The notes below the pieces were generated by a model. That model was not told where the DNA came from and searched no databases. It was given only the letters and a program-made list of their open reading frames with translations. 9,350 nt of DNA from Anaerolineales bacterium UBA5069 (GTDB lineage: Bacteria > Chloroflexota > Anaerolineae > Caldilineales > Caldilineaceae), in NCBI GenBank assembly GCA_002415895.1, contig DIAV01000361.1:1-9350 (forward strand), written 5' to 3'. Of this stretch, positions 6,585 through 9,350 are shown piece after piece. Position numbers and translations under genes: made by a program. The stretch's first letter is position 1. The number at the start of each line of letters is the position of its first letter.

Positions 6585-6613
6585 TTGGAAGGCGGTCGCG
6601 GCTGTGCTACACT
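6585..6613 (+). promoter_or_regulatory. Promoter for the methyltransferase operon
   Basis: TTGGAA (6585-6590, 4 of 6) and TACACT (6608-6613, 4 of 6) are 17 bp apart, with the extended TG at 6605-6606. The nonamer TGCTACACT is identical to that in front of ftsH. Initiation near 6620 gives a leader of about 26 nt containing the ribosome binding site. It lies about 60 bp from the divergent GNAT -10 box, so the two genes share a short regulatory region. Confidence 0.7.
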
Positions 6614-6645
6614 CGCGACAAAGCCGCATCCGCAGAGGAGAAGAG

Positions 6646-7521
6646 ATGACAGCCACCCCAATTGCAAGTGATTACCAACTGCTTGACAGCGGCAACATGC
6701 AAAAGCTGGAGCGTGTTGGCCCCTACATGCTTGTGCGCCCTGCGCCGCAGGCCATCTGGTCGCCGCGCCTGCATGAAACGGAGTGGGCCAAGGCGGATGG
6801 TGTCTACCATCGCACCAGCGAAGGGGGCGGCCATTGGGCATGGAAGGGCAAAGTCAAGCGCGAGTTTGATGTGCTCTATAATACCCTTGCCTTTGAGATC
6901 CACCTGACCAACTTTGGCCACATGGGGCTCTTCCCCGAGCAGGCCGAGAATTGGGATTGGCTGCGCCGCAAGATCCGCACACGCATGCAGAAGACAAACG
7001 ACCGCAATTTCCACGTGCTGAACCTCTTCGCGTATACAGGCGGCAGTTCGCTGGCGGCCAGCCAGGCGGGCGCGCATGTGGTGCATTTGGACGCCGCCAA
7101 GAATGTGGTGGACTGGGCGCGCAAAAACGCGCAGCTCTGCTCCATGCAGGACCGTCCCATCCGCTGGATTGTGGATGACGCCGTCAAATTCATCAAGCGC
7201 GAGCAGAAGCGCGCCTCGCGCTATCAGGCGATCATCCTCGATCCGCCCAGCTTTGGGCGCGGGCCGCAGGGTGAAGTCTTCAAGATTGAGAAAGACATCA
7301 TGCCGCTGCTGGAGGCTTGCCATGATTTGCTGGCCGACGATGCGCTCTTTGTGCTCTACAGCTGCCATACGCCAGGCTTTACGCCCCTGACGCTGGCCAA
7401 TCAGCTTGAGGAGATGATGGGCACCCAGGGCGAGATTGAGGCAAGCGAGATGACGGTTGACGCAACAGGCGGGCGCAGCCTGCCCAGCGGGGCCTACGCG
7501 CGCTGGTCTGCCAAGAGCTGA
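6646..7521 (+). CDS. Class I SAM-dependent (rRNA) methyltransferase, COG1092/PF10672 type
   Basis: The 291-residue protein shows the Rossmann-fold methyltransferase motifs in order. NLFAYTGG (126-133) is motif I for S-adenosylmethionine, Asp149 ([18 protein letters not shown]) is the ribose-binding acid and [14 protein letters not shown] (197-210) is motif IV, the catalytic site. The N-terminal part (about 1-110) includes the family block [19 protein letters not shown]. Relatives modify bases in 23S rRNA. This one lacks the N-terminal PUA domain of RlmI (about 396 residues), so its target base cannot be named. Cys240 in YSCHTPG lies where some m5C enzymes carry a cysteine, but I would not infer the chemistry from that. 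The ATG at 6646 has a GGAG core (6637-6640) 5 nt upstream. The stop is 3 bp from the next gene, a SPOUT methyltransferase, so the two are very likely co-transcribed. Confidence 0.92.
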   Translation: MTATPIASDYQLLDSGNMQKLERVGPYMLVRPAPQAIWSPRLHETEWAKADGVYHRTSEGGGHWAWKGKVKREFDVLYNTLAFEIHLTNFGHMGLFPEQAENWDWLRRKIRTRMQKTNDRNFHVLNLFAYTGGSSLAASQAGAHVVHLDAAKNVVDWARKNAQLCSMQDRPIRWIVDDAVKFIKREQKRASRYQAIILDPPSFGRGPQGEVFKIEKDIMPLLEACHDLLADDALFVLYSCHTPGFTPLTLANQLEEMMGTQGEIEASEMTVDATGGRSLPSGAYARWSAKS

Positions 7522-7524
7522 AGC

Positions 7525-8337
7525 ATGGCGACTGTGCTTTCGAGTGTGCAGAACGAGCACGTGCGCAACGTGCTGAAGCTGGAGAAACGGCGCGCGCGCG
7601 ATGCCGAGCGTGTGACGATTGTTGAAGGCGCGCGCGAGGTTGCACGGGCGCTGGCCGCAGGTGTTGTTCCTGTTGAGGCGTATGTGTGTCCGACTCTGGT
7701 TGTCGAGCCGGACGCAGCGGCCGCGCTGGCGCAATTGGAGGTGCTGGACGCAGCGCGCCGCACGCACCTCTTTATCGTCACAGAGGAGATCTTTGCGCGC
7801 CTGGCAGTGCGCGAGGCGAGCGGCGGCCTGCTGCTGCTGATTCCCTATGTGGCGCGCATGCTTGCCGAAATCCCCATGAGCGCGCCAGCCTTTCTTGCCG
7901 TCATCGAGGGTGTTGAGAAGCCGGGCAACCTGGGCGCGATCCTGCGCACCGCAGATGCTGCGGGCGTGGATGGCGTGATTGTCAATGCAGGGGCCACGGA
8001 TATCCACAATCCGAATGTCGTGCGCGCCAGCCTGGGCACTCTCTTCAGCGTGCCGATTTGTGAGGCGACGCCGGAGGAGACCGTTGCACATCTGCGTGCG
8101 TTGGGCGTGCGCACAGTCGCCGCCGTCCCCGACGCAGCGCTGCGTTACACCAGTGCAGAGATGCGCGGACCGGTCGCCATCATCATGGGATCAGAGGCGT
8201 ACGGCCTCTCGCAGGCGTGGCGCGAGGCGGCCGACCTGTTGGTTTCCATTCCCATGCACGGCGCGGCCGATAGTTTGAACCTGGCCACAGCCACGGCGCT
8301 CATGCTCTATGAAGTGGTGCGCCAGCGCGGCGGCTGA
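7525..8337 (+). CDS. TrmH/SpoU-family RNA 2'-O-ribose methyltransferase
   Basis: The 270-residue protein is a two-domain SPOUT enzyme that methylates the ribose 2'-OH of rRNA or tRNA using S-adenosylmethionine. Residues about 1-110 form the SpoU substrate-binding-like domain (opening with SVQNEHVRNVLKLEKRRAR, then IVEGAREVARAL). The catalytic domain has motif 1 EKPGNLGAILRTADAAG (131-147, with the conserved Arg141), a linking HNPNVVRASLGTLFSVP, motif 2 MGSEAYGLS (221-229) and motif 3 IPMHGAADSLNLATATAL (242-259). Motif 2 has Ala225 where many members have Gly (GSEGxG or GNEGxG). Motifs 2 and 3 make the trefoil knot that binds the cofactor. The start follows the previous stop by 3 bp and has only a weak AGAG ribosome binding site, consistent with translational coupling. 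The specific nucleotide cannot be told from sequence. Confidence 0.93.
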   Translation: MATVLSSVQNEHVRNVLKLEKRRARDAERVTIVEGAREVARALAAGVVPVEAYVCPTLVVEPDAAAALAQLEVLDAARRTHLFIVTEEIFARLAVREASGGLLLLIPYVARMLAEIPMSAPAFLAVIEGVEKPGNLGAILRTADAAGVDGVIVNAGATDIHNPNVVRASLGTLFSVPICEATPEETVAHLRALGVRTVAAVPDAALRYTSAEMRGPVAIIMGSEAYGLSQAWREAADLLVSIPMHGAADSLNLATATALMLYEVVRQRGG

Positions 8338-8447
8338 GTGCTGCGCGCTGGAACACGTGGCGTGCCGCGGCGTTCAAACCATGGCGCGCGCCCCCATTTG
8401 CGCACGCGCCTGCGCCTGCAAATTGCGGTTTACCCTACTGCACATTT

Positions 8448-8499
8448 GTTCGCGTTGTATAGAATGTAAGGACTGACGCATGTGTTACAACGGGCGAAC
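8448..8499. repeat. Bulged inverted repeat upstream of ftsH
   Basis: GTTCGCGTTGTA (8448-8459) pairs with TACAACGGGCGAAC (8486-8499) over 12 bp, with a 2-nt bulge in the right arm and a 26-nt loop. It surrounds a TAGAAT box and a short ORF with a good ribosome binding site. It could be an RNA hairpin in a longer upstream transcript or a spaced operator. Confidence 0.4.
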
Positions 8500-8530
8500 G
8501 CAGGGCAGCCGCCATCGCATAGACCTTTGA
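8480..8530 (+). CDS. Possible 16-codon ORF with a good ribosome binding site
   Basis: ATG at 8480-8482 is preceded by AAGGA (8468-8472) at 7 nt, better than several real genes here. The ORF (starting MCYNGRTQGS) ends at TGA 8528-8530, inside the -35 box of the ftsH promoter. A TAGAAT at 8460-8465 could start its transcript near 8472, but the ribosome binding site would then be at the very 5' end. No family is recognisable and it may be chance. Confidence 0.2.
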   Translation: MCYNGRTQGSRHRIDL

Positions 8531-8555
8531 CGCCCCCCTGCCGCTATGCTACACT
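8527..8555 (+). promoter_or_regulatory. Strong ftsH promoter
   Basis: TTGACG (8527-8532, 5 of 6) and TACACT (8550-8555) are exactly 17 bp apart, with the extended TG at 8547-8548. This is the best-formed housekeeping promoter in the window. Initiation near 8562 gives a leader of about 50 nt. No heat-shock element (such as a CIRCE-type repeat) is visible. Confidence 0.75.
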
Positions 8556-8600
8556 GACCCCAGGACAGAACCGCAGGTGTTCCATGTCCCCCGAGTGTGA

Positions 8601-9350
<750 letters not shown>

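Noticed and set aside
6607..8091. A 494-codon open frame on the minus strand opposite the two methyltransferase genes
   Set aside because: It is antisense to two genes with intact family motifs. Its product is His/Arg/Ala-rich without motifs, as expected from the mirror of GC-rich codons, and it has no promoter or ribosome binding site.

Overview
The window is a GC-rich (about 60% or more, by eye) stretch of bacterial chromosome with ordinary, mostly housekeeping genes. It contains eight complete protein genes and the 5' part of a ninth. I see no rRNA, tRNA, insertion sequence, CRISPR array, integrase or phage gene, and no obvious defence system. The gene complement would suit a Chloroflexota-type bacterium (Anaerolineae/Caldilineae-like). 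That guess rests on the short CAD-like dihydroorotase, the proline/alanine-rich secreted protein with a C-terminal beta-sandwich-like module, and the protein styles overall. It is an inference, not something I could test.

Layout from left to right. Positions 1-149 hold nothing I can call. Three genes then read leftward (minus strand). They are an HD-domain phosphohydrolase of the YfbR/HDDC2 type (150-749), a small DUF6941-like protein (820-1230, GTG start behind a strong ribosome binding site) and a membrane-anchored SPFH/band 7 protein (1330-2553). A perfect 38-bp palindrome (779-816) separates the first two. A long-stemmed terminator-like hairpin (1277-1317) separates the second from the third. 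A 232-bp divergent promoter region follows, then pyrC (2786-3889, plus), a dihydroorotase of the short CAD type whose promoter appears to start the message at or next to the ATG. A gap of about 300 bp carries a candidate pyrC terminator, a good promoter and a possible 25-codon leader ORF. Next comes a secreted or surface protein (4199-5659), which converges on a GNAT acetyltransferase (5667-6494, minus) with 7 bp between stop codons. The GNAT gene diverges from a two-gene RNA-modification operon (6646-8337). That operon pairs a class I SAM methyltransferase of the COG1092/PF10672 type with a SPOUT (TrmH/SpoU) 2'-O-methyltransferase, 3 bp apart. The right end holds the first 246 codons of ftsH (8613-9350, running off the edge) behind a strong promoter.

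The genes fall into general themes: nucleotide metabolism (HD phosphohydrolase, PyrC), RNA modification (two methyltransferases) and membrane quality control (SPFH protein, FtsH). The most useful regulatory observation is that five of six recognisable promoters carry an extended -10 element (TG-N-hexamer), and two of these share the identical nonamer TGCTACACT at 17 bp from a -35-like hexamer. The items most worth a second look are the 38-bp perfect palindrome, the apparently leaderless pyrC, the leader ORF overlapping the surface-protein start by ATGA, and an inverted repeat plus mini-ORF ahead of ftsH. I found no convincing previously undescribed multi-gene system.
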